Origin: Nitrospirota bacterium
Lineage (GTDB): Bacteria > Nitrospirota > Nitrospiria > Nitrospirales > UBA8639
NCBI GenBank assembly: GCA_029865515.1
Contig: JAOUGQ010000127.1
Location: forward strand, 1 to 7,973
Direction of reading: 5' to 3'
Length of the DNA: 7,973 bases
The notes under the pieces are model-generated. The model had not been told where the DNA came from. It was given only the letters and a program-made list of their open reading frames with translations, and did not search any database. A program made the translations under genes and the position numbers. The first letter of the stretch is position 1, and every line of letters starts with the position of its first letter. Shown here piece after piece: positions 6,364-7,973 of this stretch.

Positions 6364-7973
6364 ATGATCCGGCTTAATACTTTGGAAAGATCGGCTAGAT
6401 TATAGGGTTTAGCAATAAAACCGGAAAAACCGAATTGGGTGGCATGAGCCATGACCGGGTCGTTGGAATAACCGCTCGAAACAATTACCTTGGCCTCCGG
6501 GTGTTGTTCTTTGATTCGTCGCAAGGTTTCCTTGCCTCCCATTCCCCCGGGTATCGTGAGGTCGAGAATCGTGGCAACATACGGCATACCATCCTCAATG
6601 GCCCGAGCATAGAGAGCGACAGCTTGCTGCCCATCGCTCACGAGATGAACATCAAATCCAAGGTGTTGAAGCATTTTTCCTAATACCTCTTGGATTTCTG
6701 TTTCATCATCCATCACTAAAATCCTCCCGGTTCCCTGGATCAGGTCTTCCGATGCTTCATCGTTTGGCACCACCACGGTGGCTGACGCAGGGAGGTATAA
6801 GGTAAAACGCGTGCCTTTCCCAAGAGAAGATGCAACGGCAATGTGTCCTTCATGCCGCTTGATGATGGAATAGGTCGTGGCTAACCCCAGTCCGCTGCCT
6901 TTTTGCTTGGTGGTGAAGTATGGGTCAAAGATTTTTGGGAGGTGTTCCTGGGGAATACCGATCCCTTGATCCGTGATGGATACGCGAACATAATTGCCGG
7001 GTTTCAGCGGAAGGCCAACATGAGAGGTCACAGGATAATTCGCAGCTTCCACGCCAATGGTTCCCCCTTCCGGCATGGCTTGATCTCCATTGATGACGAG
7101 ATTTTGTAACACCTGACTAATTTGACCTTCATCGACTTCTACCGGCCAGAGATCATCAGGGAGATGCATTGTGCAACCTACGCTAGACCCTCTCAAGGCA
7201 AATTGAACGGTGTCGGTAATAATTGAGGCAATGGAGGTGGTACTTTTGACCGGGGCTCCCCCTTTGGCAAAGGTCAGAAGCTGCTTAGTGAGATCCCGTG
7301 CACGTAAACAGGCTTTTTCTGCAGCCGTCAATCGTTCAACCACCATCTCTCCATCGGGTAAAGCATGTTTGGCGGTCACCATTTTGGCCAGCCCAATGTT
7401 GGCAAAGACGGAAGTTAAAATATTGTTAAAATCATGCGCAATGCCTCCGGCCAGTAATCCGACAGACTCCAGCTTGGTGGCCCGGACCCGTTCTTCCTCC
7501 AAGCGTTTTCGTTCCGTAATGTCTCGTGTCACGATCACGCCCACCACTGTCCCGAGGCTGGTTCGGAAGGGATGGATATGACTTTCAAACCATCGCCACT
7601 CGGATTGCTTCGTTTGCAGCCGGCACACCATATCGATTTCCTCAAGTGCCTCGACATGGGAATGAAAAGACTTCGATAAGGATGCGCGTTCTTCGGGGTG
7701 GACAAAATCAAAGAAGCTTTTTCCAAGTAGGTCGGGAGATCCATACCCCAAGACCTGGTGACAATTAGGAGTCACGTACTGGCATTCGCCTTTGGAGGTG
7801 GTTTCAATGATCAAATCATAGGCATGTTCCACGATTGCTCGATAGCGTTGCTCGCTATCCCGCAAGGCATCTTCCGCTTTTTTGCGTTGGAGTTCACTGG
7901 CGGCTCTCGCCGCAAAGAGTTGCACGATGGATTGGGTCACGTGAATATTGCCAATCGGCTCTGGACTGAACAC
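6360..7973 (-). CDS. Hybrid sensor histidine kinase (GAF end, PAS, HisKA, HATPase, receiver), N-terminus outside the window
   Basis: The visible 537 codons are the C-terminal part of a hybrid two-component kinase. The first visible codon is a GTG, but the opening residues (to about 30; IVQLFAARAASELQR) look like the end of a GAF sensor domain, so the gene almost certainly starts upstream. In visible numbering: a linker coiled coil (25-42), a PAS domain (about 43-152, ending VTRDITERKRLEEE), the phosphorylated-histidine box GGIAHDFNN (H180), the ATPase domain with N box NLVINGDQAM (291-300), G1 box DQGIGIP (335-341), F box FDPYFTTK and G2 box GSGLGL (359-364), then a receiver domain (about 416-537) with acidic pair D422/D423, phospho-acceptor D471, S499/S500 and K522. 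All catalytic residues seem intact. No transmembrane helix is visible, so the signal is probably cytosolic. Phosphate would pass H180 to D471, then possibly to a separate phosphotransfer protein not seen here. The ligand and the output are unknown. Confidence 0.95.
   Translation of the reverse strand: MFSPEPIGNIHVTQSIVQLFAARAASELQRKKAEDALRDSEQRYRAIVEHAYDLIIETTSKGECQYVTPNCHQVLGYGSPDLLGKSFFDFVHPEERASLSKSFHSHVEALEEIDMVCRLQTKQSEWRWFESHIHPFRTSLGTVVGVIVTRDITERKRLEEERVRATKLESVGLLAGGIAHDFNNILTSVFANIGLAKMVTAKHALPDGEMVVERLTAAEKACLRARDLTKQLLTFAKGGAPVKSTTSIASIITDTVQFALRGSSVGCTMHLPDDLWPVEVDEGQISQVLQNLVINGDQAMPEGGTIGVEAANYPVTSHVGLPLKPGNYVRVSITDQGIGIPQEHLPKIFDPYFTTKQKGSGLGLATTYSIIKRHEGHIAVASSLGKGTRFTLYLPASATVVVPNDEASEDLIQGTGRILVMDDETEIQEVLGKMLQHLGFDVHLVSDGQQAVALYARAIEDGMPYVATILDLTIPGGMGGKETLRRIKEQHPEAKVIVSSGYSNDPVMAHATQFGFSGFIAKPYNLADLSKVLSRII

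Noticed and set aside
7210..7581. 123-codon plus-strand frame inside the kinase gene
   Set aside because: It is antisense to the HisKA/PAS region, whose motifs are unmistakable on the minus strand.
1..7973. CRISPR array, insertion sequence, tRNA, rRNA, phage or toxin-antitoxin system
   Set aside because: No regularly spaced repeats, terminal inverted repeats with a transposase, structural RNA signatures or small paired toxin-antitoxin frames were seen on either strand.

Overview
This is an ordinary-looking chromosomal stretch, roughly half G+C by eye, tightly packed with genes. It most likely comes from a Gram-negative, environmental, diderm bacterium. The best evidence for that is a very large AsmA-family envelope protein, together with a PAS/HDFNN-type hybrid sensor kinase of the sort common in Nitrospirota and deltaproteobacterial lineages. 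My guess of Nitrospirota is an impression from protein style, not something the sequence proves.

Layout. The left third (1-1498) reads leftward: a gene for a stand-alone HD-domain protein (581-1498), then 8 bp later a YjbQ/UPF0047 gene (150-572), then 19 bp later the start of an unrecognised protein with a hydrophobic N-terminal segment that runs off the left edge (130 to 1). This looks like one operon. It has a near-consensus sigma-70-type promoter (TTGACA, 17 bp, TATTCT) only 11 bp upstream of the first ATG. A 311-bp divergent intergenic region (1499-1809) separates it from the rightward genes.

The middle (1810-6336) reads rightward: a 1120-residue AsmA-like protein anchored by one N-terminal transmembrane helix, a 135-bp spacer with an imperfect hairpin directly after the stop codon, then mtnA, the methylthioribose-1-phosphate isomerase of methionine salvage. 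The right end (6360-7973, leftward) is a hybrid histidine kinase (end of a GAF-like domain, PAS, HDFNN histidine box, ATPase, receiver) whose N-terminus lies outside the window. It converges on mtnA with only 23 bp between the stop codons.

The genes do not form one obvious pathway: envelope lipid homeostasis (AsmA-like), methionine salvage (mtnA), signalling (hybrid kinase, HD protein) and a poorly understood conserved enzyme (YjbQ) sit side by side. I see no insertion sequence, CRISPR array, tRNA, rRNA, phage gene or clear sign of horizontal transfer, and no convincing new multi-gene system. The points most worth a second look are the HD protein, which resembles an HD-GYP domain with degraded HHE/GYP motifs, and its very short predicted leader.
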